From assembly GCF_001742745.1 (NCBI RefSeq), contig NZ_MJAK01000002.1, forward strand, positions 310,001-374,000: DNA of 64,000 nucleotides, in the 5' to 3' direction. Each line of letters begins with the position of its first letter. Within the stretch, counting starts at the first letter, position 1. Of the stretch, positions 7,753 to 16,773 are shown piece after piece. The translations under genes were made by a program, and so were the position numbers. Below the pieces are notes generated by a model, which saw only the letters and a program-made list of their open reading frames with translations, did not search any database and was not told the origin of the DNA. This stretch comes from Curtobacterium sp. ER1/6 (lineage in GTDB: Bacteria > Actinomycetota > Actinomycetes > Actinomycetales > Microbacteriaceae).

Positions 7753-9660
7753 TCAGCCGAGCAGGGGCCGCTGGTGGGCGACCTGCTGCTCGTAGTCGGT
7801 ACGGGCCTGCTGCGTGCTCGGCAGGGTGGAGGTCTGCGCGACCGGCACGTCCCACCAGCCGTCGCCCTCGGGCGCGTACAGCAGGGGGTCGGAGTTGACG
7901 TGCACGAGCGTGGTGTGGTCGTTCGCCTTCGCCTGCCGGACCGCGGCCCGGAGGTCCGCGATCGCGTCCGGGCCCGGCTGGACCTCGATGACGTCCACGC
8001 CGTAGGAGCGGGCGTTCGCCGCCAGGTCCACGGGCAGCGGGTCACCGTTCTCGAACGACTGCGTCTCGTCGAGGTACCGGTACCTGGTGCCGTACCGCTC
8101 GGACCCGACGGTCTCGGACAGGTGCCCGATCGAGGCGTACCCGTGGTTCTGGACGAGCACGACCACGATCTTGATGCCCTCGGCCACGGCGGTGACGAGC
8201 TCGGTGTGCAGCATGAGGTAGCTGCCGTCGCCGACCATCACGATGGCGTCGCGGTCGGGAGCACCCCGTCGGACGCCGATCCCGCCCGCGATCTCGTAGC
8301 CCATGCACGAGAACGCGTACTCGACGTGGTAGCCGAGCTCGTCGCGCACCCGCCACAGCTTGTGCAGGTCACCCGGCAGCGACCCCGCCGCCTGGATCAC
8401 GACGTCGCGCGGGTCCGACGCCTCCTGCACCGCGCCGATGATCTCCGCCTGACCGGGCAGGGCGAGACCGGACGGGGCGAAGGCGGCGTCGACGACGGCG
8501 TCCCACTCCTGCTTGCGCTGGGCGATCTCGGCGGCGTACCCGGGGTCCACCGCGTACGACGGGTCGGACGTGAGCGCCGCGGTCAGCGCGACCAGCGCCT
8601 CCCGGGCGTCCGCGACGACCGGCAGCTGCGAGCCGTGCTTGTACGCGTCGAACGCGGCGACGTTCACGTTCACGAACGTCACGTCCGGGTGCTGGAAGGC
8701 GGTCCGCGACGCCGTGGTGAAGTCGCTGTACCGGGTCCCGATGCCGATCACGACGTCGGCCTGGGCGGCGATCGCGTTCGCCGCCGCCGTGCCGGTCGCG
8801 CCGATGCCGCCGAGGTACTGCGGGTGGTCCCAGACGAGCGCACCGCCGCCGGCCTGCGAGGTGCCGACCGGGATGCCCGTCGCCTCGACGAAGGCGGCGA
8901 GCTCCGCCGCCGCGTCCGAGTACAGCACGCCGCCACCGGCGACGACCACGGGGCGCTCGGCGGCGCGGATCGCCTCGACGGCCCGGACGAGCGGACCGTG
9001 CTCGGGCAGCGGACGGCGGAGGTGCCACTCACGCGGCTGGAGGAAGGCGACGGGGACGTCGAGGGCCTCGGCCTGGACGTCCTCGGGCAGGGCGATGGTC
9101 ACGGCACCGGTCTCGGCCGGGTCGGTGAGCACCCGCATGGCGGCGAGCGCGATCGAGAACAGCTGCTCCGGACGCTCGACGCGGTCGAAGAACCGGGACA
9201 GCGGTCGGAACGCGTCGGTGACCTGGATCGAGGTGTCGTGCGGCATCTCGATCTGCTGCAGCACCGGGTCCGTGGTCCGGGTCGCGAACGTGTCCGACGG
9301 CAGCAGCAGCGCCGGCAGCCGGTTCGTCGTCGCGAGGGCGGCGGCGGTGAGCATGTTCGCGGCGCCCGGGCCGACCGACGCCGTGCTGGCGAAGGTCGCA
9401 CGACGACGGTGCATGCGCGCGAACCCGACGGCCTCGTGCACCATCGCCTGCTCGTTGCGCGCCTGGTGGTAGGGCAGCAGACCCGGCTGCTCCACGTGCA
9501 GCTGCTTGATCGCCTGACCGAGGCCCGCGACGTTGCCGTGCCCGAAGATGCCGAAGATCCCCGGGATCGTGCGCTCGCGGTGGTCGCCGTCGACGGTCCA
9601 CTGGTTCGCGAGGAACGCGACGAGGGCCTGGCCGACGGTCATGCGGCGGGTGGCGGTCAT
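7753..9660 (-). CDS. iolD: 3D-(3,5/4)-trihydroxycyclohexane-1,2-dione hydrolase
   Basis: A 635-residue ThDP-dependent enzyme that opens the inositol-derived ring to 5-deoxyglucuronate. It shows the three-domain layout of the acetolactate-synthase superfamily: an N-terminal PYR domain (FGIFGHGNVAGLGQA, with a conserved HEA segment), a middle domain (VVVAGGGVLYSDAA) and a C-terminal PP domain with the ThDP/Mg motif MVGDGSYLM followed about 25 residues later by NHGYAS. ATG 9660 overlaps the iolB stop by 4 nt, which rules out the longer open frame. The length matches IolD closely. Confidence 0.95.
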   Translation of the reverse strand: MTATRRMTVGQALVAFLANQWTVDGDHRERTIPGIFGIFGHGNVAGLGQAIKQLHVEQPGLLPYHQARNEQAMVHEAVGFARMHRRRATFASTASVGPGAANMLTAAALATTNRLPALLLPSDTFATRTTDPVLQQIEMPHDTSIQVTDAFRPLSRFFDRVERPEQLFSIALAAMRVLTDPAETGAVTIALPEDVQAEALDVPVAFLQPREWHLRRPLPEHGPLVRAVEAIRAAERPVVVAGGGVLYSDAAAELAAFVEATGIPVGTSQAGGGALVWDHPQYLGGIGATGTAAANAIAAQADVVIGIGTRYSDFTTASRTAFQHPDVTFVNVNVAAFDAYKHGSQLPVVADAREALVALTAALTSDPSYAVDPGYAAEIAQRKQEWDAVVDAAFAPSGLALPGQAEIIGAVQEASDPRDVVIQAAGSLPGDLHKLWRVRDELGYHVEYAFSCMGYEIAGGIGVRRGAPDRDAIVMVGDGSYLMLHTELVTAVAEGIKIVVVLVQNHGYASIGHLSETVGSERYGTRYRYLDETQSFENGDPLPVDLAANARSYGVDVIEVQPGPDAIADLRAAVRQAKANDHTTLVHVNSDPLLYAPEGDGWWDVPVAQTSTLPSTQQARTDYEQQVAHQRPLLG

Positions 9661-10562
9661 CGGTCGGACTCCTTCTCGTAGGGCAGGCGCGGGTCGACGG
9701 CTTCCGACTCCCACACCTGACGGACCCACCCGTGGGCGGGGTCGTCGGTGATGTTCCAGACGCGCTCCGGGTCGGGCCCGGCCATCACGTTGAGGTAGTA
9801 CATGTCGTAGCCCGGCGCCGCGACGGCCGGACCGTGCCAGCCGTACGGCACGAGGGCGATGTCGCCGCTGCGGACCTGACGGAACTCGTCGATCGGCCGG
9901 TCGTCCGAGGCGTACGTGCGGTGCAGGGCGAAGGGCTCGGCGTTCTCGGGAGCGTCGACACCACGCGCCACGTCGGCCTCGTAGTAGTAGATCTCCTCGA
10001 GGTCCGACTCCTCGCCGGGGCGGTGCGTGTCGTGCTTGTGCGGCGGGTACGACGACCAGTTGCCGGCCGGCGTGATCACCTCGCACACGATCGCCTTGAC
10101 GGCGTCGAGCGCGGCCGGGGTGCCGAAGTTGTGCACCTGCCGGCTGGACTGCCCGGCACCGCGGAGCTCGACGGGGACGTCCCCGCGTGCGATGTACGTC
10201 GAGCGCTTCACCGTGTCGGTGGGGACCTCGGCGACCGCGAGCCGACCGCTGCCGGTGATCCGCGCCTCCGACCCGGACCCGAGGTACAGGACGTCGGTCG
10301 GTCCGTCGAAGACGCTGCGGCGTCCCGCCAGTGCCTGTTCCCCGGTCCCCGCGTCGCCCGCGTAGGCGACGGAGAAGGTGCCGGCGAGCGGCACCACGAT
10401 GCGCTCCACGGCGGCGGCCGGGAGGCGCAGCTCGCCCCCGTCGGTCAGCGCGCCGGTCCGCAGGCCGGTGTGCGCCCACCCCGGCACCCGTCCGTCGACC
10501 ACGTCGGTCCAGCCGTCCTCCGGTCGGCTGCCCGCCCGGACGAACCAGTCGTCGTTCGCCAT
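9657..10562 (-). CDS. iolB: 5-deoxy-glucuronate isomerase
   Basis: This cupin-fold isomerase converts 5-deoxy-D-glucuronate to 5-dehydro-2-deoxy-D-gluconate. The 301-residue product contains the metal-binding strand YPPHKHDTHRPGEESDLEEIYYY and the late DIALVPYGWHGP strand. Start 10562 (MANDDWFVRAG) is chosen because it leaves 7 nt after the iolA stop and matches the family N-terminus; an ATG at 10604 would overlap iolA by 35 nt. The gene is coupled to iolD by a 4-nt overlap. Confidence 0.93.
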   Translation of the reverse strand: MANDDWFVRAGSRPEDGWTDVVDGRVPGWAHTGLRTGALTDGGELRLPAAAVERIVVPLAGTFSVAYAGDAGTGEQALAGRRSVFDGPTDVLYLGSGSEARITGSGRLAVAEVPTDTVKRSTYIARGDVPVELRGAGQSSRQVHNFGTPAALDAVKAIVCEVITPAGNWSSYPPHKHDTHRPGEESDLEEIYYYEADVARGVDAPENAEPFALHRTYASDDRPIDEFRQVRSGDIALVPYGWHGPAVAAPGYDMYYLNVMAGPDPERVWNITDDPAHGWVRQVWESEAVDPRLPYEKESDR

Positions 10563-10569
10563 CCCCGGG

Positions 10570-12099
10570 TCAGCCGTTCGCGGGGAAGCCGAGGTCGACG
10601 CCACCGTGCACGGCGGGGTCGAGCCACCGCGAGGTGATCGCCTTCTGCCGGGTGAAGAAGCTCACGCCGTCCGCGCCGTACGCCTTGTGGTCGCCGAACA
10701 GCGAGTTCCGCCAGCCACCGAACGAGTAGTACGCGACCGGCACCGGGATCGGGACGTTGATGCCGATCATGCCGACCTGCACGTCCCGCTGGAACCGGCG
10801 GGCGGCACCGCCGTCGTTCGTGAAGATCGCCGTGCCGTTGCCGAAGGCGCCGGAGTTGATGAGCTCGAGCCCCTCCTCGTAGGTCTGCACGCGGACGACC
10901 GACAGCACCGGGCCGAAGATCTCCTCGGTGTAGACGCGACTCGACGTCGGCACCCGGTCGATCAGCGTCGGACCGAGCCAGAAGCCGTTCTCGTCGCCGT
11001 CGGGTCGGACGGTGCGGCCGTCCACCACGACCTCCGCACCGTCCTGCTCGGCGACCTCGATGTACGAGGCGACCTTGTCGCGGTGCTGCTCGGTGACGAG
11101 CGGGCCCATGTCGCAGCCCCGGCGTCCGTCGCCGATGCGCAGCGTCGCCGCGCGCTCGCTGATCTTCGCGATGAGGTCGTCCGCCACGGGCTCGACGGCG
11201 ACGACGACCGAGATCGCCATGCAGCGCTCACCGGCCGAGCCGAAGCCCGCGTTGATCGCGTTGTCGGCGACGAGGTCGAGGTCGGCGTCGGGCAGCACGA
11301 GCATGTGGTTCTTCGCGCCGCCGAGGGCCTGCACGCGCTTGCCGTGCTTCGTCCCCGTCTCGTACACGTACTGCGCGATCGGGGTCGACCCGACGAACGA
11401 GATCGACTCGACGTCCGGGCTGGTGAGGAGGCCGTCGACGGACTCCTTGTCGCCGTTGAGCACCGTGAGGACGCCGTCGGGCAGTCCTGCCTCCCGGAAC
11501 TTCTGCGCGAGCCAGATCGCCGCGCTCGGGTCCTTCTCGCTCGGCTTGAGCACGACGGTGTTGCCGGCCGCGATCGCGATCGGCAGGAACCACAGCGGCA
11601 CCATGGCCGGGAAGTTGAACGGCGAGATGATGCCGACGACGCCGAGCGGCTGGCGGATCGAGTAGACGTCGATGCCGGTCGACACCTGGTCGGAGAACTC
11701 GCCCTTCATCAGCGAGGGGATGCTCGTCGCGAGCTCCACGACCTCCTGCCCGCGGGCGATCTCGCCGAGCGCGTCCGAGGTGACCTTGCCGTGCTCGCTC
11801 GTGATGATCTCGGCGAGCTCGGCCTTGTCGCGGTTGAGGACCTCGCGGAACGCGAAGAGGACCTGCTGGCGCTTCGCGAGCGACATCTGGCTCCAGGCCG
11901 GGAACGCGGCCTTCGCGCTCGCGATCGCCCGCTGGATCTCGGACTCGTCGGCCAGGGCGACCCGCTTGGTCACGACGCCGAGCGCGGGGTCGTACACCGG
12001 GGCCGTCCGGCCCGAGGTCGACGCGACGTGCTCGCCGTCGATCCAGTGCCCGACCGTTGCGAGTCCCTGCTCGGTGGCTGGCTGTTCCGTGGTGGTCAT
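10570..12099 (-). CDS. iolA: CoA-acylating (methyl)malonate-semialdehyde dehydrogenase
   Basis: The 509-residue aldehyde dehydrogenase converts malonate semialdehyde, CoA and NAD+ to acetyl-CoA, CO2 and NADH. It has the Rossmann segment VGIISPFNFPAMVPLWF, the cofactor loop VGSTPIAQYVYE, the ALGGAKNHMLVLPDAD block typical of MmsA/IolA, and the catalytic Cys in GSAGERCMA. MmsA enzymes act without the general-base Glu of hydrolytic ALDHs, and none is seen at that position (ALGGAKN). Its start overlaps the preceding stop by 4 nt (ATGA). Confidence 0.95.
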   Translation of the reverse strand: MTTTEQPATEQGLATVGHWIDGEHVASTSGRTAPVYDPALGVVTKRVALADESEIQRAIASAKAAFPAWSQMSLAKRQQVLFAFREVLNRDKAELAEIITSEHGKVTSDALGEIARGQEVVELATSIPSLMKGEFSDQVSTGIDVYSIRQPLGVVGIISPFNFPAMVPLWFLPIAIAAGNTVVLKPSEKDPSAAIWLAQKFREAGLPDGVLTVLNGDKESVDGLLTSPDVESISFVGSTPIAQYVYETGTKHGKRVQALGGAKNHMLVLPDADLDLVADNAINAGFGSAGERCMAISVVVAVEPVADDLIAKISERAATLRIGDGRRGCDMGPLVTEQHRDKVASYIEVAEQDGAEVVVDGRTVRPDGDENGFWLGPTLIDRVPTSSRVYTEEIFGPVLSVVRVQTYEEGLELINSGAFGNGTAIFTNDGGAARRFQRDVQVGMIGINVPIPVPVAYYSFGGWRNSLFGDHKAYGADGVSFFTRQKAITSRWLDPAVHGGVDLGFPANG

Positions 12100-13085
12100 G
12101 CGTTGCTTCCTTCCGGGACGGACGTGTCCAGGGTGGTGGACGTGGCAGGCGACCCGGGTCGGTCGCGAGCCGGTGTGGAGGACTCGCCACGGGCCTCCCG
12201 GCTGTGGACGAGGGAGGACGCGACGTCGACCGCGGTGGCGACGTCGCCGTCCTGGGGGTAGAGCAGGGTGCGTCCGACGACGAGCCCGCGGACGCCCGGC
12301 AGGGCGAGCGCGTCAGCCCAGGTGGCGTAGGTCTCGTCGGGGCTGCCGGACGGGTCACCGCCGAGGAGCAGCGTCGGCAGCGTCGTCGCCGCCATCACGC
12401 GCGCCATGTCGTCGACGACCGGGACCTTGAGCCAGCTGTAGGCGCTCGACTCCCCCAGGCCCGCGGCGATCGCCATCGAGGTGATCACGGCCTCGGCTGT
12501 CAGGTCGTTGACCACCCGGCCGTCGCGCCACGACGACATGAACGGCTCGAGCATGATCGGCAGCCGCAGGGCAGCGGCCTCGCTCACGGCACGCGCGGTG
12601 GCCTCGAGCGTGGGCGCGGTCCCGGCGTCGTCGAGTGCGACGCGCACGAGCAGCTTCGCGACGTCGAGCCCGGCGTCCTTGATCGCCCGCGCGGAGTACG
12701 CCGTGTAGCGGTCGTCGAGCTCGAACGCGGCGCCCCGCAGCCCGCCGCGGTTCATCGACCCGACGACGACCTTGCCGTCGAGGGCGCCGAGGAGCGCGAG
12801 GTCCTCGACGATGTCCGGGGTGCCGAGGACACCGTCGACCCCCGGACGACCGAGTGCGACGACGAGCCGTTCGAGCAGGTCGTAGCGGTCGGCCATCGCG
12901 GACGGGTCGTCGCGGACCGCCAGGGCCCCACGCGCGGGGTGGTCGGCCGCGACGATGAACAGCTTGCCGTCGTCGGCGAGCAGCGGGCGCCGGGTCCGCG
13001 CGCGCAGCACTTCGGCGACGCGCTCCGGTGCGCCGGCGCGGAGGTCCCGCAGCCGGGCGAAGTCGGCGGGGCTGATCTCAGGCAT
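12096..13085 (-). CDS. Cgl0158-type (beta/alpha)8 aldolase-like protein
   Basis: The 329-residue protein resembles class I aldolases of the DeoC/LacD type, and its place between iolC and iolA matches the C. glutamicum gene known as Cgl0158. Conserved-looking lysines are Lys144 (DVAKLLVRV) and Lys220 (YSWLKVPVV), candidates for Schiff-base chemistry. By position it is a good candidate for cleaving 2-deoxy-5-keto-gluconate 6-phosphate, the step done by IolJ in Bacillus; this is inference. The last 35 residues are a low-complexity Ser/Thr/Pro tail. It overlaps iolC by 8 nt and iolA by 4 nt. Confidence 0.78.
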   Translation of the reverse strand: MPEISPADFARLRDLRAGAPERVAEVLRARTRRPLLADDGKLFIVAADHPARGALAVRDDPSAMADRYDLLERLVVALGRPGVDGVLGTPDIVEDLALLGALDGKVVVGSMNRGGLRGAAFELDDRYTAYSARAIKDAGLDVAKLLVRVALDDAGTAPTLEATARAVSEAAALRLPIMLEPFMSSWRDGRVVNDLTAEAVITSMAIAAGLGESSAYSWLKVPVVDDMARVMAATTLPTLLLGGDPSGSPDETYATWADALALPGVRGLVVGRTLLYPQDGDVATAVDVASSLVHSREARGESSTPARDRPGSPATSTTLDTSVPEGSNA

Positions 13086-14082
13086 CGATGCCCTCCTTCG
13101 TGGTCGCCTGCACGGGGTTGTCCCGCAGGAACTGCTCGATCTCGTCGCTGGTCGGCATCGCGGTCGAGCACTCGAACCGCGTGGCCACGATCGCCCCGGC
13201 GGCGTTCGCGAACGCCAGCGTGCGGTCGAGGCTCCAGCCCTGCAGCAGGCCGTGGGTCAGCGCACCGCCGAACCCGTCACCCGACCCGAGGCCGTTCACG
13301 ACGTCGATCGTGTGCGGGCGGAACTCGACCGTCTCGTCCCGGGTCTTCGCGAGCACGCCCTTCGGCCCCTGCTTGACGATCGCGACCTCGACGCCGCGCT
13401 CGAGCAGGGCGTCGGCGGCACGGACCGGATCGGTCTCGCCCACGGCGACCTCGCACTCCTCGCGGTTGCCGACCGCGACGGTCGCGTGCTCCAGGGCCAC
13501 GGCGACCTCCCGCGTCGCGGCGGCGGGGTTCGCCCAGAACACCGCCCGGTAGTCGAGGTCGAGCACGGTGTGGACCCGGGTGGGAGCAGTCGACGCGGAC
13601 CGGGCCGCGAACGCCGCGTGGTGCGCGCTCCGGCTCGGCTCCTCGCTCAGGCCCGTCACGGTCGTCCAGAAGATGCGCGCCCGTTCGATCTCGTGCAGCG
13701 GCAGGGACTTCGCGGTGATCATGAGGTCCGGGGCCTTCGGGGCCCGGTAGAAGTACAGCGGGAAGTCGTCCGGCGGGAAGATCTCGCAGAACGCCACGGG
13801 CGTGTTCAGCCCGTCGACCGTGGCGACGAAGTCGTTCGCGACGCCCAGCTCGGGGAGGGTCCTGGCGATGTACCGCCCGAAGGGGTCGTCGCCCGTGCGG
13901 GTGACGACGGCCGTCTCCGCGCCGTGGCGTGCGGCGGCGATGGCGACGTTGGTCGCGCTGCCGCCGACGGACTTCGAGAAGGTCGTGACGTCCTCGAGCG
14001 GACCGGTCTGCTGGGGGTAGACGTCGACGCTGACGCGTCCCATCGTGATCACGTCGTAGGCGTGGGGAACTTCGTTGGTCAT
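13078..14082 (-). CDS. iolC: 5-dehydro-2-deoxygluconokinase
   Basis: A PfkB-family kinase of 334 residues that phosphorylates 5-dehydro-2-deoxygluconate. It starts with the IolC-type GRVSVDVYPQQTGPLEDV strand. It contains SVGGSATNVAIAAARHG (PfkB signature 1) and VVNGLGSGDGFGGAL (signature 2 with the catalytic Asp). ATG 14082 is the first gene of the ten-gene operon; GGAAGG lies about 12 nt upstream on the minus strand. The open frame continues antisense through rmuC, but that part is a shadow. Confidence 0.92.
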   Translation of the reverse strand: MTNEVPHAYDVITMGRVSVDVYPQQTGPLEDVTTFSKSVGGSATNVAIAAARHGAETAVVTRTGDDPFGRYIARTLPELGVANDFVATVDGLNTPVAFCEIFPPDDFPLYFYRAPKAPDLMITAKSLPLHEIERARIFWTTVTGLSEEPSRSAHHAAFAARSASTAPTRVHTVLDLDYRAVFWANPAAATREVAVALEHATVAVGNREECEVAVGETDPVRAADALLERGVEVAIVKQGPKGVLAKTRDETVEFRPHTIDVVNGLGSGDGFGGALTHGLLQGWSLDRTLAFANAAGAIVATRFECSTAMPTSDEIEQFLRDNPVQATTKEGIDA

Positions 14083-14128
14083 GCGACGCGATGGACCTTC
14101 CGTGCGGCTTCTTCGGCGGACGAGCACG

Positions 14129-14161
14129 ACTGTACACGCACTTTGCCCTAATGTCAGTACA
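14129..14161 (-). promoter_or_regulatory. promoter of the iol operon with IolR-like site
   Basis: On the minus strand CTGACA (-35, 14152-14157) and TACAGT (-10, 14129-14134) are separated by exactly 17 nt. The -35 box is embedded in TGTACTGACA (14161-14152), which matches the remembered IolR motif at 9 of 10 positions. A regulator bound there would cover the -35 box. The plus strand of the same stretch holds a TAATGT box (14149-14154) that could serve the divergent rmuC. Confidence 0.65.
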
Positions 14162-14247
14162 TGGTTCGACACCGCGTGTGCGGACCCGTGCTCGCGGCGT
14201 CGGCGGGCCGGGAGGCGCGTGTCGGTGGGACCTGCCAGGGTCGCCTC

Positions 14248-15510
14248 ATGCAGATCCTCGCCCTGGTCATCGGCCTCGTCCTCGGCGCGGCCGTCGGTGC
14301 CGTCGTCGCGTGGTCGCTCGCGCGCTCCCGCGCGGGCGTCGACGCCGCCGCGGCACGCGCCACCGCCGACGCCGTGCGGGCGCAGCTCGACACCGCGCGC
14401 GCCGACGCCGAGGAACGGCTCGACGCCCAGGACGCCCAGTACCGCCGGCAGGTCGACTCGCTCGAGCGTCGGGCGGCCGAGCTCGAGCACCTCGTGCAGC
14501 GCATGCACGGCGCCGACGCCGCGCGCACGCAGGGCGAGTCGAAGGTGCTCTCCGCGCTGAGCCCGGTCGCGCAGACGCTCGACGTCATGCGCGCGAAGAT
14601 CGCCGAGCTCGAGCAGTCCCGCAGCGAGCAGTACGGGGCCCTCTCCGCGCAGCTCCGCTCCGCCGCCGAGTCCGAGGAACGCCTCCGCGCCACGGCGGAC
14701 ACCCTCGCGAGCGCCCTGTCCTCGAACAGCACCCGCGGCGTGTGGGGCGAGACGCAGCTCCGGAACGTCGTGGAGGCCGCCGGGCTGCTCGAACGCGTCG
14801 ACTTCGACGTGCAGTCCTCGGTCACGACGACCGCGGGGACCGCCCGACCCGACATGGTCGTGCACCTGCCCGGCGGCAAGACGATCGCGGTCGACGCGAA
14901 GGTGCCGTTCAGCGCCTACCTGCAGGCGGCCGAGATCCCGGCGAGCGCGACCGGTGCCGAGGGTGCCCGGCGCGACCAGCTCATCGCCCAGCACGTCAAG
15001 GCCCTGCGGGCGCACGTCGACGCCCTCGCCGCCCGTGAGTACTGGACGGGCTACGACGCCTCGCCCGAGCTCACCATCGCGTTCATCCCGTCCGAGTCCC
15101 TCGTCTCGAGCGCCCTCGCCGCCGACCCCGGGCTGCTCGACCACGCCTTCCGCAAGCGCATCGCACTGGCGTCACCCGTCACGCTGTGGTCGGTGCTCAA
15201 GACCATCGCGTTCTCGTGGCAGCAGGACGTCGTCACCGCCGAGGCACGCGAGCTCTTCCGGGTGTCCCGCGAGCTGTACGGCCGCCTGGCGACCATGGGC
15301 GGACACGTCGACAAGCTCGGCCGGGCGATCCGCGGCTCGGTCGTCGACTACAACCGCTTCGTGGGCTCGCTCGAGCGGCAGGTGCTTCCGAGTGCCCGGC
15401 GGCTGTCGCTGCTCGACGAGTCGAAGGTGCTCGCCGACCCCGCGACGATCGACGACGAGCCGCGGCTGCTCACCGCGCCCGAGCTCGTCGGCGCCCTCGA
15501 CGAGGACTGA
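14248..15510 (+). CDS. rmuC: DNA recombination protein RmuC
   Basis: The 420-residue protein has an N-terminal membrane helix (MQILALVIGLVLGAAVGAVV), a coiled coil rich in Ala/Glu/Arg to about residue 150, and the RmuC nuclease-like core (RGVWGETQLRNVVEAAGLLE, RPDMVVHLPGGKTIAVDAKV). RmuC proteins limit rearrangements at inverted repeats. ATG 14248 begins exactly at the membrane helix; the frame reaches back to 14161 but those residues are basic low-complexity sequence. It diverges from the iol operon with overlapping promoters. Confidence 0.9.
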   Translation: MQILALVIGLVLGAAVGAVVAWSLARSRAGVDAAAARATADAVRAQLDTARADAEERLDAQDAQYRRQVDSLERRAAELEHLVQRMHGADAARTQGESKVLSALSPVAQTLDVMRAKIAELEQSRSEQYGALSAQLRSAAESEERLRATADTLASALSSNSTRGVWGETQLRNVVEAAGLLERVDFDVQSSVTTTAGTARPDMVVHLPGGKTIAVDAKVPFSAYLQAAEIPASATGAEGARRDQLIAQHVKALRAHVDALAAREYWTGYDASPELTIAFIPSESLVSSALAADPGLLDHAFRKRIALASPVTLWSVLKTIAFSWQQDVVTAEARELFRVSRELYGRLATMGGHVDKLGRAIRGSVVDYNRFVGSLERQVLPSARRLSLLDESKVLADPATIDDEPRLLTAPELVGALDED

Positions 15511-15533
15511 CCGCCGGCGCGCAGATACGCGTC

Positions 15534-15595
15534 GAACCAGCGATGCGACATCGAACCAGCCGATCGGCCTGGTTCGATGTCGCATCCGTGGTTCG
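15534..15595. terminator. palindromic repeat family 2, copy 1 (convergent ends of rmuC and glpX)
   Basis: An 18-bp perfect inverted repeat (15542-15559 with 15569-15586) around CCGATCGG, extended by outer GAACCA/TGGTTC arms. The right arm CCTGGTTCGATGTCGC closely matches a second element at 32582-32644. It lies between convergent genes and can fold on either strand, so it is probably a bidirectional terminator. Confidence 0.65.
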
Positions 15596-15596
15596 G

Positions 15597-15642
15597 TGCC
15601 TGACGTCGCTGCCGGGCACCGCCTGACGTCGTCGCCGGGCAC
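15597..15642. repeat. tandem duplication of about 23 bp
   Basis: Two copies of a unit reading roughly GCCTGACGTCGNNGCCGGGC lie between family-2 repeat copy 1 and the glpX stop codon. They differ at about three positions. Function unknown. Confidence 0.55.
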
Positions 15643-15662
15643 CACCGGTCACGCGGAACGGA

Positions 15663-16652
15663 TCAGAACCACTTCTCGGCGCGGTGGTCCGCCTGGATCC
15701 GGCGGATCGTGTTCGAGCGCGAGCGGAGCACGAGCGAGTCCGTGTGGATGACCCCGCGCGAGCGGCGGACACCGTCCACGAGGACACCGTCGGTGACACC
15801 CGTTGCGACGAAGAACGTGTTGTCGCCCGTGACCAGGTCGTCCTGGTCGAGCACCTTGTCGAGGTCGTGCCCGGCGGCGATCGCCTTCTCGCGCTCCTCG
15901 TCGTCCTTCGGCTGCAGCTTGCCGAGGATCACGCCACCGAGCGCCTTGATCGCACAGGCGGTGATGATGCCCTCCGGCGTGCCGCCGACACCGACGCACA
16001 TGTCGATCTTCGAACCGGGCAGCGCCGCCGAGATGCCGCCGGCGACGTCACCGTCGAGCAGCAGTCGCGTGCCGGCACCGGTCGCGCGGATCGCACGGAT
16101 GAGCTCGTCGTGGCGCGGGCGGTCGAGGACGGCGATCTGCATGTCCTCGATGTCCTTGTCCTTGGCCTTCGCCAGCGCGCGGATGTTGTCGCCGATCGGC
16201 TTATCGAGGTCGAGGACCCCGCGGCCCTCGGGTCCGGCGGCGATCTTGTCCATGTAGAACACCGCCGACGGGTCGTACATCGAACCGCGGTCGGAGACGG
16301 CCATCACGGAGATGGCGTTCTGGCGGCCGGCGGCGGTGAGCGAGGTGCCGTCGATCGGGTCGACCGCGATGTCGCAGGCCGGACCGTGGCCGTTGCCGAC
16401 GTGCTCGCCGTTGTACAGCATCGGGGCGTTGTCCTTCTCGCCCTCACCGATGACGACGACGCCGTCGAAGTTCACCGTGCCGAGGAACTTGCGCATCGCG
16501 TCCACCGCAGCGCCGTCCGCGAGGTTCTTCTCACCGCGGCCCACCCACGGCTGCGCACGGATCGCGGCGGCCTCCGTCGCACGCACGAGCTCGAGCGCGA
16601 GGTTGCGGTCGGGCTGGAGGAACAGGGCACCGGTCTCAGTCGTGGGAGTCAC
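15663..16652 (-). CDS. glpX: class II fructose-1,6-bisphosphatase
   Basis: GlpX hydrolyses fructose 1,6-bisphosphate in gluconeogenesis. The 329-residue sequence shows the Li-sensitive phosphatase-type metal motifs [11 protein letters not shown] and [13 protein letters not shown], plus [19 protein letters not shown] typical of GlpX. The GTG at 16652 has a TAGGCT box 6 nt upstream, so the message is likely leaderless. It is divergent from fba, the enzyme acting on the same metabolite, across a 121-nt gap. Confidence 0.95.
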   Translation of the reverse strand: MTPTTETGALFLQPDRNLALELVRATEAAAIRAQPWVGRGEKNLADGAAVDAMRKFLGTVNFDGVVVIGEGEKDNAPMLYNGEHVGNGHGPACDIAVDPIDGTSLTAAGRQNAISVMAVSDRGSMYDPSAVFYMDKIAAGPEGRGVLDLDKPIGDNIRALAKAKDKDIEDMQIAVLDRPRHDELIRAIRATGAGTRLLLDGDVAGGISAALPGSKIDMCVGVGGTPEGIITACAIKALGGVILGKLQPKDDEEREKAIAAGHDLDKVLDQDDLVTGDNTFFVATGVTDGVLVDGVRRSRGVIHTDSLVLRSRSNTIRRIQADHRAEKWF

Positions 16653-16658
16653 GACCAG

Positions 16659-16664
16659 AGCCTA
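16659..16664 (-). promoter_or_regulatory. glpX -10 box, leaderless type
   Basis: TAGGCT on the minus strand, 6 nt before the GTG start. Confidence 0.55.
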
Positions 16665-16733
16665 CCCACCGCCCTCACAGGAGCCGCACCGGGTGCACGG
16701 ACGTGCACGCTGTGCCCCCTTGGGGCTCGCTGA

Positions 16734-16739
16734 CTAGGC
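16734..16739 (+). promoter_or_regulatory. fba -10 box
   Basis: TAGGCT, 34 nt before the GTG. A weak TGTGCC could be the -35 box with 17-nt spacing. The leader carries GAAGGAG. Confidence 0.45.
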
Positions 16740-16773
16740 TCGCACGGGACACCACCAGTCGAAGGAGATCGCA

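Noticed and set aside
7753-10479. A 908-codon frame that would extend iolD upstream
   Set aside because: The extra N-terminus overlaps iolB in another frame. The ATGA overlap at 9657-9660 and the normal IolD length fix the start at 9660.
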